Positions 1 through 6,827 of a stretch of 7,819 bases of DNA are shown here, piece by piece. This stretch comes from Lentimicrobium sp. (GTDB taxonomy: Bacteria > Bacteroidota > Bacteroidia > Bacteroidales > Lentimicrobiaceae). A program made the position numbers and the translations under genes. Below the pieces are notes generated by a model. That model ran no database searches, was not told where the DNA came from, and saw nothing but the letters and a program-made list of their open reading frames with translations. How positions within the stretch are numbered: position 1 is the stretch's first letter; each line of letters opens with the position of its first letter. The stretch spans positions 1 to 7,819 of the forward strand of contig JAAXUD010000106.1 in the NCBI GenBank assembly GCA_013336205.1, given 5' to 3'.

Positions 1-199
1 GCCAATGAAAGATTTTCTCATTTATACTGTGCTCGGAGCAGGAATCTGGAATACAATACTGGCCGCCCTTGGCTATTTCCTTTATTCCCAGCAGGAGTTA
101 CTTACCCTTTATTACCATGAACTCTCCTATGCGATGCTCGGGCTGGGAGTTATTTTTATTATTTACCTGGTTTACAGTGGATTAAAAAAGAAAAAATAA
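1..199 (+). CDS. DedA-family inner-membrane protein, C-terminal fragment (5' end outside window)
   Basis: About 65 C-terminal residues of a membrane protein are visible. The open frame runs off the left edge (codon 2-4 reads Pro), so the ATG at position 5 is most likely internal, not the true start. The stretch MKDFLIYTVLGAGIWNTILA followed by LGY matches my memory of the end of DedA/SNARE-associated (VTT domain) proteins: a conserved 'F..YT..G..IWN..L..LGY' segment, then a last transmembrane helix. Two hydrophobic helices are visible, roughly residues 5-26 and 43-59 counted from that Met, followed by a lysine-rich cytoplasmic end (KKKK). DedA proteins act in the cytoplasmic membrane and have been linked to lipid-carrier recycling and envelope or proton-motive-force homeostasis; which role applies here cannot be told. 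The gene ends in a TAA and is followed by a strong hairpin. Family assignment is from memory of the motif on a short fragment. Confidence 0.7.
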   Translation, partial: PMKDFLIYTVLGAGIWNTILAALGYFLYSQQELLTLYYHELSYAMLGLGVIFIIYLVYSGLKKKK

Positions 200-214
200 T
201 TTTTTTAATACGAC

Positions 215-254
215 TAAACAACAAGGACACATCAAGCTGTGTCCTTGTTGTTTA
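215..254 (+). terminator. Perfect 17-bp hairpin, likely transcription terminator of the DedA gene
   Basis: Bases 215-231 are exactly complementary to 238-254, with a 6-nt loop (TCAAGC). The hairpin starts 16 nt after the stop codon of the DedA-like gene. The 3' arm ends in GTTGTTTA and is followed by ATATAT, so the U-tract is weak, though the stem itself is long and uninterrupted. Being symmetrical it could act on either strand, but only the plus-strand gene abuts it. Confidence 0.72.
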
Positions 255-416
255 ATATATACCGATATAATCATAAACAAAGTCTGAAATTCTGTGTTTA
301 GCATTCTCAATCCGTGATAAAAATACACAGCCCGATAATTCGTTTTAACGATGTTTGATTTTCAGCGTCTGTAATCTACGGATTTTCATTCCTCTTTGAT
401 AAACAATACAATTTTC

Positions 417-1076
417 ATGAAACGTAAATTAAACTTAAATAAAGTTAAAGTAAGTCGTCAGGTTCAGATTGCACCGGGCGTTTTTGTTCTCTCATTCCCC
501 CGTCCGTGGGATTTCACTGCCGGACAGGTTCTTGGAATCGGATCCCACGCAACCGATGAAGCCAGGCTTTACAGCATTGCCAGTGGCGAACTGGACGAAG
601 AAGTAGATGTTCTTTTCAATATAAATCCGGACGGAAAACTAACCCCGTGGCTGGCAAAAATCGTTACAGGCGACAATATTTGGGTGAGTGAACCTTTTGG
701 TTCGTTTACCGGCACTGCCGAACCGGCCTGGTGGATTGCCTCAGGCACCGGAATTGCACCTTTCAGCGCTATGCTGCGCACAGGCCTTATTGCAGGCAAA
801 AAACTTATTCATGGCGGCCGCAGCCTTGATTCATTTTACTTCCACGAAAAGTTTAAACCTTTGCTTGGCGACAACTATGTGCGCTGCTGTTCGCGCGACA
901 GCGCAGAAGGCATTTATGACGGAAGGATTACCAAATACCTGTCAGAAATGGAACAACTTCCGGCCAACGAAAAGTATTACCTTTGCGGCAGCGCAGAAAT
1001 GGTCGTCGAAGTACGCGATATCCTGATTGAAAAAGGTATTCCGTTCGACAACATTATCTCGGAAATCTATTTTTAA
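417..1076 (+). CDS. Ferredoxin/flavodoxin-NADP(+) reductase-like FAD oxidoreductase
   Basis: A single-polypeptide flavoprotein of 219 residues of the ferredoxin-NADP reductase superfamily. It is expected to be cytosolic and to pass electrons between NAD(P)H and a small iron-sulfur or flavin carrier. The N-terminal FAD-binding barrel carries the RLYS signature (residues 50-53). The nucleotide-binding half has GTGIAPF (110-116) and LCGSAEM (189-195), and the chain ends in EIYF, the acidic/aromatic terminus typical of bacterial Fpr-type reductases. No extra ferredoxin or iron-sulfur domain is present. I chose the ATG at 417. A TTG at 396 in the same frame would add seven residues, but the family alignment does not need them, and neither start has a clear ribosome-binding site. 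The gene ends three bases before rlmN and is probably co-transcribed with it. The natural electron partner cannot be read from the sequence; a soluble NAD(P)H-dependent oxidoreductase of another specificity remains possible. Confidence 0.85.
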   Translation: MKRKLNLNKVKVSRQVQIAPGVFVLSFPRPWDFTAGQVLGIGSHATDEARLYSIASGELDEEVDVLFNINPDGKLTPWLAKIVTGDNIWVSEPFGSFTGTAEPAWWIASGTGIAPFSAMLRTGLIAGKKLIHGGRSLDSFYFHEKFKPLLGDNYVRCCSRDSAEGIYDGRITKYLSEMEQLPANEKYYLCGSAEMVVEVRDILIEKGIPFDNIISEIYF

Positions 1077-1079
1077 CGC

Positions 1080-2123
1080 ATGCCCGATAACAAAGAATTC
1101 CTTTTTGGCAAAACACTTGCTGAACTTACAGAGATAGCCGTCAACCTTGGCCTGCCGAAATTTACCGGTGGGCAGTTGGCGTATTGGCTTTACAAAACAG
1201 ACGTCGATTCCTTCGGGGGCATGACCAACGTTTCGAAAAAGACCCAAAGCCTGCTGGCTGAGCAATATGAATTAGGGGTTCAGCCACCGGTTAATGTCAA
1301 AGAATCGACCGATGGGACTAAAAAATACCTTTTCAGATCCGGCAATGGCAAGTTTATAGAAGCCGCCTATATTCCCGATGGGAAAAGACACACGCTTTGT
1401 GTTTCCTCACAGGTTGGCTGTAAAATGGGCTGCCTGTTCTGCATGACAGGAAAACAGGGATTTCAGGGTCATTTATCGGCCGGAGAAATTCTGAACCAAC
1501 TCCGCAGCATTCCCGAACGAAAAATAATGACCAACATTGTATACATGGGCATGGGCGAGCCTTTCGATAACCTCGATCCGGTAATGAAAAGCCTTGATAT
1601 ACTTACCGCAGAATATGGCTTTGCCATCAGCGTAAAAAAGGTAACGGTATCAACCATCGGCATAGTGCCGGCCATGAGGGTTTTTCTGGAAAAGAGCAAA
1701 TGCAATCTCGCCGTGAGCCTCCATACCCCATTCGACGAAGACCGGCGCAGGTTAATGCCCATACAGAATGTGTATCCGTTGAAAGATGTAATTGAAACCA
1801 TCCAGGAATTCGATATTGGAAAATACCGCCGGGTTTCTTTTGAATATATTATGTTTAAAGGGGTGAACGACACCCGCCGTCATGTGAATGAGCTGGCCAG
1901 GATTCTGAACAAGGTAAAAAGCCGCATTAACCTGATCAGGTTTCACCCTATACCAGGCACACCGCTTGAAAGTTCTGACGAAGCTACCATCCTTGATTTC
2001 CAGCAGGCACTCAACGACAAGGGGATTGTTACCACACTCCGCGCTTCCCGGGGACAGGATATTGAAGCGGCCTGCGGTTTGTTATCAACAAAGGAACTGT
2101 TAAAGTCACAGGCTGAAGAATAA
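1080..2123 (+). CDS. rlmN: Dual-specificity 23S rRNA A2503 / tRNA A37 C2-methyltransferase RlmN
   Basis: A 347-residue radical-SAM enzyme that methylates C2 of A2503 in the peptidyl-transferase centre of 23S rRNA, and in E. coli also A37 of some tRNAs. The cluster-binding motif is C114-xxx-C118-xx-C121 (GCKMGCLFCMTG). The two cysteines used in the ping-pong methyl transfer are both present: C107 seven residues before the motif (CVSSQVGC) and C332 near the end (RGQDIEAACG). Other hallmarks are MGMGEP (156-161) and SLHTPFDEDRR (213-223). The length is usual for the family. The retained C-terminal cysteine and the overall pattern point to housekeeping RlmN; the related resistance enzyme Cfr shares the cysteines but is usually divergent elsewhere. 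The start is the ATG three bases after the upstream reductase stop, with no Shine-Dalgarno, so translational coupling is likely. The reaction needs a reduced [4Fe-4S] cluster, which makes the reductase neighbour interesting. Confidence 0.95.
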   Translation: MPDNKEFLFGKTLAELTEIAVNLGLPKFTGGQLAYWLYKTDVDSFGGMTNVSKKTQSLLAEQYELGVQPPVNVKESTDGTKKYLFRSGNGKFIEAAYIPDGKRHTLCVSSQVGCKMGCLFCMTGKQGFQGHLSAGEILNQLRSIPERKIMTNIVYMGMGEPFDNLDPVMKSLDILTAEYGFAISVKKVTVSTIGIVPAMRVFLEKSKCNLAVSLHTPFDEDRRRLMPIQNVYPLKDVIETIQEFDIGKYRRVSFEYIMFKGVNDTRRHVNELARILNKVKSRINLIRFHPIPGTPLESSDEATILDFQQALNDKGIVTTLRASRGQDIEAACGLLSTKELLKSQAEE

Positions 2124-2133
2124 ATCAGAATTG

Positions 2134-2160
2134 AAAAAAGGGCAGTTATAACTGACTTTT
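2134..2160 (+). terminator. Weak candidate terminator after rlmN
   Basis: The palindrome CAGTTATAACTG (2143-2154) lies about 20 nt after the rlmN stop, between an A-rich run (2134-2139) and a CTTTT run. These flanks extend the stem across one mismatch. The stem is short and the loop AT-rich, so termination would be inefficient at best, and read-through into the MATE gene cannot be excluded. Confidence 0.3.
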
Positions 2161-2271
2161 CCGAAGGCCGGTTTTCGTGTTATTTTAACCACAAATTACC
2201 CTAGCTGAGCATTTTATCATTACGCGCTGATCACTCAACGCAGGTTTTAAGTAAATCACTAATAAAACTGA

Positions 2272-3621
2272 ATGCACGATCTCACCCTTGGCAAACCGGG
2301 AAAACTGATATTGCAATTTACTGCACCCATGCTGATTGGGAATGTATTTCAGCAATTGTACAATGTTACTGATAGCATTATCGTCGGAAAATTCCTGGGA
2401 AAAGAAGCCCTGGCTGCCGTGGGCGCCTCCTTCCCCCTGATTTTTATGCTGATTTCCTTTATCATCGGTATTGCCACTGGTTTTACCATTGTAATAGCCC
2501 AATACTTCGGCGCTAAAGACCTGGAGAAAATCCGCCGGTCAATCGACACCATGTATATCTTCCTGTTTTTTGCTTCCATTCTGATTATGGTATCGGGCAT
2601 CGCCTTCAGTGGTGCCATCTTCAGGCTGATACGACTTCCGGAAGAAGTCATTCCACAAGCGACCCTGTACATGAATATTTACCTTACCGGTATGATCTTC
2701 TTCTTTGGATTCAACGGCACCAGCGCTGTTTTGCGGGGACTGGGTGATTCAAAAACACCACTTTATTTCCTGGTTATTTCCACAATCACCAATATAATTT
2801 TCGATCTTCTTTTTATCGTCGTCTTCAAATGGGGCATTGAAGGAGCGGCCTGGGCTACGGTGCTTTCGCAGGCCGGTGCTTTTATCACACTGATTCTCTA
2901 CCTGAACCGGAAACATGAGATGGTAAAACTCACCTGGAGAAAAATGATCTGGGACAAAATAATTTTTCTTCAGAGCGTCCGTATCGGGGTGCCAACCGGA
3001 TTCCAGCAAACATTTGTCTCCCTGGGAATGCTGGCCCTGCTCAGGATTGTAAACGATTATGGCACCATTGCGGTGGCAGCCTACAGCGTTGCCGGACGGA
3101 TAGACGGACTTGCCGCTCTTCCTGCCATGAATTTCGGACAAGCCTTATCAACCTATACCGGCCAGAATATCGGCGCCAATAAAATCCCACGCGTTAAACT
3201 TGGACTTGTCGCCACCCTGAATATGTCAACCATTGTGGCAGTGCTCACTTCAATCCTGGTCATGCTTTTCAGAGAACCGCTGATGGCACTGTTTACCAAC
3301 GACGCGGAGGTAATTGCCATTGGTGCCCGCTATTTGCTGATTGTAGGCGGATTTTATATTATGTTCTCCAGCATGTTTGTGATCGGTGGTGTAATGCGTG
3401 GCGCCGGCGATACCATAGTCCCCATGTTTATCACGCTGTTTTCGCTCTGGATAATCCGCATTCCCATTGCCTGGTTCTTATCGAAACGGATTGGAATTGA
3501 CGGAATCTGGTGGGCAATACCTATCGCCTGGTTTTTCGGAATGGCTTTTTCCTATGTCTATTACAGGATGGGAAAATGGAAGAATAAGGCAGTGGTGAAA
3601 CACAAGGTACCAACGATGTAA
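2272..3621 (+). CDS. MATE-family efflux transporter
   Basis: A 449-residue polytopic cytoplasmic-membrane protein of the multidrug and toxic compound extrusion family, which exports cationic drugs or metabolites using a sodium or proton gradient. The N-terminus (LTLGKPGKLILQFTAPMLIG, then QQLYNVTDSIIVGKFLG at 27-43) is the standard opening of bacterial MATE proteins. The family's internal duplication is visible: VLRGLGDSKTP (153-163) in the first half is mirrored by VMRGAGDTIVPM (374-385) in the second, and AQYFGAKD (76-83) by GQNIGANK (297-304). The length and the hydrophobic pattern fit 12 helices. A charged loop around residues 212-232 lies between the halves, and the tail is basic (KWKNKAVVKHK). 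The start is the first ATG of the frame; its upstream region is AT-rich without a Shine-Dalgarno. The gene lies 148 nt behind rlmN and may be a separate unit. Substrate cannot be predicted. Confidence 0.93.
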   Translation: MHDLTLGKPGKLILQFTAPMLIGNVFQQLYNVTDSIIVGKFLGKEALAAVGASFPLIFMLISFIIGIATGFTIVIAQYFGAKDLEKIRRSIDTMYIFLFFASILIMVSGIAFSGAIFRLIRLPEEVIPQATLYMNIYLTGMIFFFGFNGTSAVLRGLGDSKTPLYFLVISTITNIIFDLLFIVVFKWGIEGAAWATVLSQAGAFITLILYLNRKHEMVKLTWRKMIWDKIIFLQSVRIGVPTGFQQTFVSLGMLALLRIVNDYGTIAVAAYSVAGRIDGLAALPAMNFGQALSTYTGQNIGANKIPRVKLGLVATLNMSTIVAVLTSILVMLFREPLMALFTNDAEVIAIGARYLLIVGGFYIMFSSMFVIGGVMRGAGDTIVPMFITLFSLWIIRIPIAWFLSKRIGIDGIWWAIPIAWFFGMAFSYVYYRMGKWKNKAVVKHKVPTM

Positions 3622-3692
3622 CCGTTCCCTAACCTGAATGATTGACATCTTCACTATCCTGAAAGATAAAATTCGTATATACACCTGCTGTT

Positions 3693-4610
3693 TCACAGGT
3701 CCGAAACTTTATCCTGCAATCCTATTTTATCGTATAGATTGTGAATGGCCAGAATCACAACCCCAAATAATACTGCAAAAACAATCAGAATAACACTTAA
3801 AATGCCATCGATTCCAAACGAGAGTTTGATAAGAATTGTTGAAATAATAAACCCGGAGTTGCGAATCACCCTGCTGAATTTATCGGTATTCAAAAATGAA
3901 AACAGAAGTAATAAAACATCGGTAAGGATAAGTACAGTAAAAAAATCATCGAAGAAAATCATGTTGATATCTTTTGCCGAATAAATCATTTGACTGATAG
4001 AGAAGAAGCTGTTATAAACCCATTTTCCAAATCCCAAAAAAGCCAGGAAAATGAACACAGGAATCAGGAACATGGCAATTATCTTTTTCAATTTTATAAA
4101 CCGCTGCATTTCTGAAGAAACCAACTTATTATTGTGCGGTTCAGCACATCGTTTTTCATTCAACCTGTAGAAAAGATAAATAAGGAAGAAAAGCAACAAA
4201 GTGGCAGCCAGGTCGTAAGAAAATTTAAGATCACCGACCACATTGAACCAATCCGTTGTAAATTCAAGTCCTGCAAGATCCTTAAATACATTCCTTATCA
4301 GAACAAGCGTGATAATCTCATATTGCTTGCCAATATAGAAGGTGGTTGATTGCGGCAAATAGTAAACCAGGAGGTAAACTTCGTAAATCAGGATAAAAGA
4401 AAAAGGCGTATAAACCGCGGCTATAGGGTTGCTGAAAAAGCTTGATTCGCTCCCAAAGTTTAACAATCCAAGATCATTCAAAGCGATCAACAGCAAATGG
4501 ACTATAAAACCAATGATGGCTATAGCTATAATTACCACTTCTCCTTTAAGCCTGACTTTTTCGGAAAGCAATCTGGAATAGAAGAAGTTGAAAAAAATTT
4601 CATTTTTCAT
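3693..4610 (-). CDS. Unassigned polytopic membrane protein
   Basis: I do not recognise a named family for this 305-residue protein. It is strongly hydrophobic, with about six to eight likely transmembrane segments: roughly residues 24-44, 62-84, 131-149, 176-196, 221-240, 252-266 and 269-290. The segment SFILIYEVYLLVYYLPQ followed by FYIGKQYEIITLVLIRNVFKDL (91-112) mixes charges into a hydrophobic stretch and looks like a conserved, functional core. A loop between helices (151-176) is rich in charged residues. No signal peptide, nucleotide-binding motif or catalytic signature is evident. The start is the ATG at 4608-4610, preceded in frame by no better candidate. It converges on the MATE gene with 71 nt between stops and stands about 385 nt from the helicase, so it is probably its own transcription unit. 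Transport, channel or sensory roles are all possible; none is supported by a motif. Confidence 0.82.
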   Translation of the reverse strand: MKNEIFFNFFYSRLLSEKVRLKGEVVIIAIAIIGFIVHLLLIALNDLGLLNFGSESSFFSNPIAAVYTPFSFILIYEVYLLVYYLPQSTTFYIGKQYEIITLVLIRNVFKDLAGLEFTTDWFNVVGDLKFSYDLAATLLLFFLIYLFYRLNEKRCAEPHNNKLVSSEMQRFIKLKKIIAMFLIPVFIFLAFLGFGKWVYNSFFSISQMIYSAKDINMIFFDDFFTVLILTDVLLLLFSFLNTDKFSRVIRNSGFIISTILIKLSFGIDGILSVILIVFAVLFGVVILAIHNLYDKIGLQDKVSDL

Positions 4611-4995
4611 TAGCCCGTGAGTTTGGTCATATTATCCGGCACCTGATCAGACAATAAAAACTGAAATACGATAATCCGTAAGCCAGTGTTCCTCATCGCA
4701 GATCAGTCTGTCCAAACAAATATAGGAATTTTTCAGCTTATCGGGTAAAGATGGCACACTCAGTTTTAACAGGCTGGTATCATGAAAAAATCACTCCTGC
4801 AAAGCCAGGCGCAATTCATTCTTTACGGATAAAAGGATTGTTTATTTTGGCCTTCCGTTTCGGACTTGCATTCACTAATAAATAATAACGGTTCAGGCCT
4901 GGAGCAATTGTTTCAGGAGTATGGAAATTTCATCTCACTTTGCTTAGGTCGATAGAAATCGCCACCTGCCTGCCACCGGGAATTTATACACCAGA
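4611..4995. other. 385-bp intergenic stretch with only short open frames
   Basis: No recognisable gene or RNA lies here. A TATATTTG box on the minus strand (plus coordinates 4717-4724) matches the Bacteroidota -7 consensus TAnnTTTG and could serve the membrane-protein gene with a ~100-nt leader, but no TTG lies at the expected upstream spacing. Short open frames occur on both strands. On the plus strand there is a 44-codon ATG frame at 4751-4885. On the minus strand a 37-codon frame (starting AAT, no ATG) sits at 4816-4929 and a ~47-codon frame at 4647-4790; these two could be pieces of a decayed gene. Overlapping frames on opposite strands look equally protein-like, so none is called. Confidence 0.5.
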
Positions 4996-6348
4996 TTATT
5001 TCTTATGATGCTTGTTGTAATTCTTGTCCCCTTTTGATTTTGGCTTTTTATACTTTTTGGCTAGTTCGCGCTTGTATGATCCACCCTGATTTGTCTTTTT
5101 ATTTTTTTCACTCTTCTCATGAAATCCGGATCCGGCTTCCGGATCTTTCACAATCCGGTGAGGACTGTTAATTTCAATGATTTTAGGGCGTTCTTCCGGT
5201 GTAAGTTTTGATGCGATTTCAACATCCTCCGGAAATTGAACTTCCGGAATTTTATATGACATCAAAGATTCAATCGCTTCTTTCGCTTCTGCTTCCTTAT
5301 CCGTGTAAAACAGGATAGATTTACCCAACTGTTCAGCCCGGCCGGTTCTTCCGATCCGGTGCATATAATTTTCAGGGTAGATGGGTGTGTCAAAATTAAT
5401 TACATGGGTAATCTTATCCAGGTCGAGACCACGGGCCATAACATCGGTTGTTACCAGCACCCTGTGTTTGCCCTTGTCGAAGTTACCGATTGCGGCGAAC
5501 CTGTAATTCTGTGATTTATTGGAATGAATAATGCCGGTTTCCTGCCCGAAATCAGGCTCCAGCGCTTCAAACAAGCGGTCGGCATTGTGCTTGCCGCTTA
5601 CAAAAACCAACACCTTGCGGAATTCATCCCTGTTGCGGAGAAGTTGAGCTAAAAGGTTGACTTTGGTATAAAAGTTCTTTACCCGATAGGATTGCTGTGC
5701 TATATTCTCCAGCGGGGTTCCGCTGACAGCAATTGAAATCTTTACAGGTGACAAAAAAACATCATCAATCAATGCATCAACCTCATCGGTCATGGTGGCT
5801 GAGAACATGATATTCTGCCTGCGCTCCGGCATCAGCCCCAGTATGTTGGCCAATTGCACGCGGAATCCGAGGTCGAGCATTACATCAACTTCGTCTATCA
5901 CCAGTTTGTTAATTCCTTTCAGTTGCAAGGCGCCACACATGACCAGGTCATACAGGCGGCCGGGTGTTGCAACCAGTATGTCGGAACCTCCGGCAACAGC
6001 TAATTTCTGTGTATTAATATTAACACCGCCAAATACGCGCATTACACGCACATTCATGTAGGTTGCCAGAATCTCCGCCTGCTCGGCCACCTGAAGCACC
6101 AGTTCGCGGGTTGGCACTAAAATCAGCACGCGGGGATTAAATTGCTTCGAAAACTTTATGTCCTGAAGTATAGGCAAGAGGTAAGCAAAGGTTTTACCTG
6201 TACCTGTCTGAGCGATTCCAACCACATCTTTACCCGAAAGAATTACCGAAAATGCCTCTGACTGTATGGGCGTGGAATTTTCAAAGCCCAATTCATCAAT
6301 CACATTTCGTAATTGCTTCGACAGGTTAAAATTTTCAAATGGAATCAT
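4996..6348 (-). CDS. DEAD-box family ATP-dependent RNA helicase (motif II is DEVD)
   Basis: A 450-residue superfamily 2 RNA helicase that uses ATP to unwind short RNA duplexes or remodel RNA-protein complexes in the cytoplasm. Motifs appear in order: Q motif (TPIQ, 26-29), Walker A AQTGTGKT (46-53), PTREL (79-83), GG (107-108), TPGR (128-131), motif II DEVD (152-155), SAT (183-185), VLVFVSG (246-252), TTDVMARGLDL (300-310) and HRIGRTGR (330-337). Everything needed for ATP hydrolysis and RNA binding is present; the third position of motif II is Val instead of Ala. A lysine-rich, low-complexity tail (about 410-450) is the usual RNA-tethering extension of RhlE/CshA-like bacterial helicases. The ATG is backed by a GGAG nine bases upstream (plus coordinates 6358-6361), one of the few convincing ribosome-binding sites in the window. 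Likely roles are ribosome assembly, mRNA decay or cold adaptation; the exact subfamily is not certain. Confidence 0.95.
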   Translation of the reverse strand: MIPFENFNLSKQLRNVIDELGFENSTPIQSEAFSVILSGKDVVGIAQTGTGKTFAYLLPILQDIKFSKQFNPRVLILVPTRELVLQVAEQAEILATYMNVRVMRVFGGVNINTQKLAVAGGSDILVATPGRLYDLVMCGALQLKGINKLVIDEVDVMLDLGFRVQLANILGLMPERRQNIMFSATMTDEVDALIDDVFLSPVKISIAVSGTPLENIAQQSYRVKNFYTKVNLLAQLLRNRDEFRKVLVFVSGKHNADRLFEALEPDFGQETGIIHSNKSQNYRFAAIGNFDKGKHRVLVTTDVMARGLDLDKITHVINFDTPIYPENYMHRIGRTGRAEQLGKSILFYTDKEAEAKEAIESLMSYKIPEVQFPEDVEIASKLTPEERPKIIEINSPHRIVKDPEAGSGFHEKSEKNKKTNQGGSYKRELAKKYKKPKSKGDKNYNKHHKK

Positions 6349-6701
6349 AATTGTTATCTCCGATTAATAAAACAAAAAAGCGCTGATTGCACTCACATTC
6401 CGACTATTGTACTGATAAAAGTGATTTGTAGCCCGTGTCTTTGTCAGCATGTAAAATACTTTCCTTCGGGTTAAACCCGACAATTACTTTTCGAAAATCA
6501 GGGAATTTGAGGATCATTACTCTCAGCAAAGGGACAAAATCAGCGGCCTGATTCTGAATTGGATTGTACTAAAATGAATCAGCGTCAATCTTTCAGGGCA
6601 GGTATAATTTTGACTTAGCTAATGAGAAAGCTGACTAAAAAGGGTCAGCCATTGAATCCCCGGAAGTATAATCCGATAAGTATCAGCGTTGTAATCGGGT
6701 G
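6349..6701 (-). promoter_or_regulatory. Long untranslated leader of the helicase gene (inferred)
   Basis: If transcription starts just after the -7 box at 6702-6709, about 345 nt of RNA precede the helicase ATG. In that RNA I see two local hairpins: a 6-bp stem with an 8-nt loop (6630-6635 with 6644-6649; a U-rich stretch follows on the minus strand) and a compact 5-bp stem, TCGGG/CCCGA, at 6466-6480. There is also a 37-codon ATG frame (6404-6517). Long leaders are known for cold-shock-type RNA helicases, so post-transcriptional control is a reasonable guess. No known riboswitch class was recognised. Confidence 0.4.
6404..6517 (-). CDS. Possible small ORF (37 codons) in the helicase leader
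   Basis: The frame begins with ATG at 6515-6517 and ends in TAG 55 nt before the helicase start. It would encode a 37-residue basic peptide beginning MILKFPDFRKVIVGFNPKES and containing HADKDTGYKS. The frame is open for another 17 codons upstream of the ATG. A GAGAG run sits just before the ATG but is a weak ribosome-binding site. I recognise no family. Frames of this length arise by chance, and a 56-codon plus-strand frame (6622-6792) lies nearby, so this is only a candidate upstream ORF or gene relic. Confidence 0.2.
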   Translation of the reverse strand: MILKFPDFRKVIVGFNPKESILHADKDTGYKSLLSVQ

Positions 6702-6709
6702 CAAAAGTA
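6702..6709 (-). promoter_or_regulatory. Bacteroidota-type -7 promoter element for the helicase
   Basis: On the minus strand this reads TACTTTTG followed by CACC, matching the TAnnTTTG consensus recognised by the Bacteroidota primary sigma factor. The upstream flank is A/T-rich (AAAAAATGCC), but no clear TTG is found 19-21 nt upstream, so the -33 half is weak or absent. It lies between the stop of the secreted-protein gene and the helicase, in the right orientation for the helicase. Transcription would begin near 6695. Confidence 0.5.
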
Positions 6710-6827
6710 GGCATTTTTTGCCGGAAAAGGCATTATTATATATCAGGTTAAGTGATCATTGTCCAAATTACCTGAACAAAGCGATTTATTGATGCAGTCA
6801 GAATGCCCGACTCAGGTATAATTCCGA

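Noticed and set aside
5..199. A free-standing 64-residue small membrane protein
   Set aside because: The frame is open to the left edge and the residues match the end of a DedA-family protein, so this is a fragment of a longer gene.
396..416. TTG start giving the reductase seven extra N-terminal residues
   Set aside because: The ATG at 417 gives a complete family-length protein; the extra residues add nothing recognisable, and no ribosome-binding site favours the TTG.
1080..3621. rlmN plus MATE exporter as an antibiotic-resistance cassette
   Set aside because: RlmN carries the housekeeping pattern, no mobile element or resistance gene lies nearby, and a 148-nt gap separates the two genes.
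3683..3700. Small inverted repeat ACCTG/CAGGT between the convergent MATE and membrane-protein genes
   Set aside because: Only five pairs with an 8-nt loop and no T-run on either strand; it also overlaps the membrane-protein stop codon.
6743..6775. Imperfect inverted repeat TCAGGT...ACCTGA after the secreted-protein gene
   Set aside because: The arms are short, contain a bulge, and are separated by about 20 nt with no U-tract; too weak to call a terminator.
6622..6792. A 56-codon ATG frame on the plus strand beginning MRKLTKKGQPLNPRKYNPIS
   Set aside because: It overlaps the inferred helicase promoter on the other strand, has no ribosome-binding site and no recognisable family; chance frames of this size are expected.
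6599..6823. Direct repeat CAGGTATAATT at 6599-6609 and 6813-6823
   Set aside because: An 11-base AT-rich match about 200 nt apart, with no further copies noticed; it fits chance and is not a recognised binding site.
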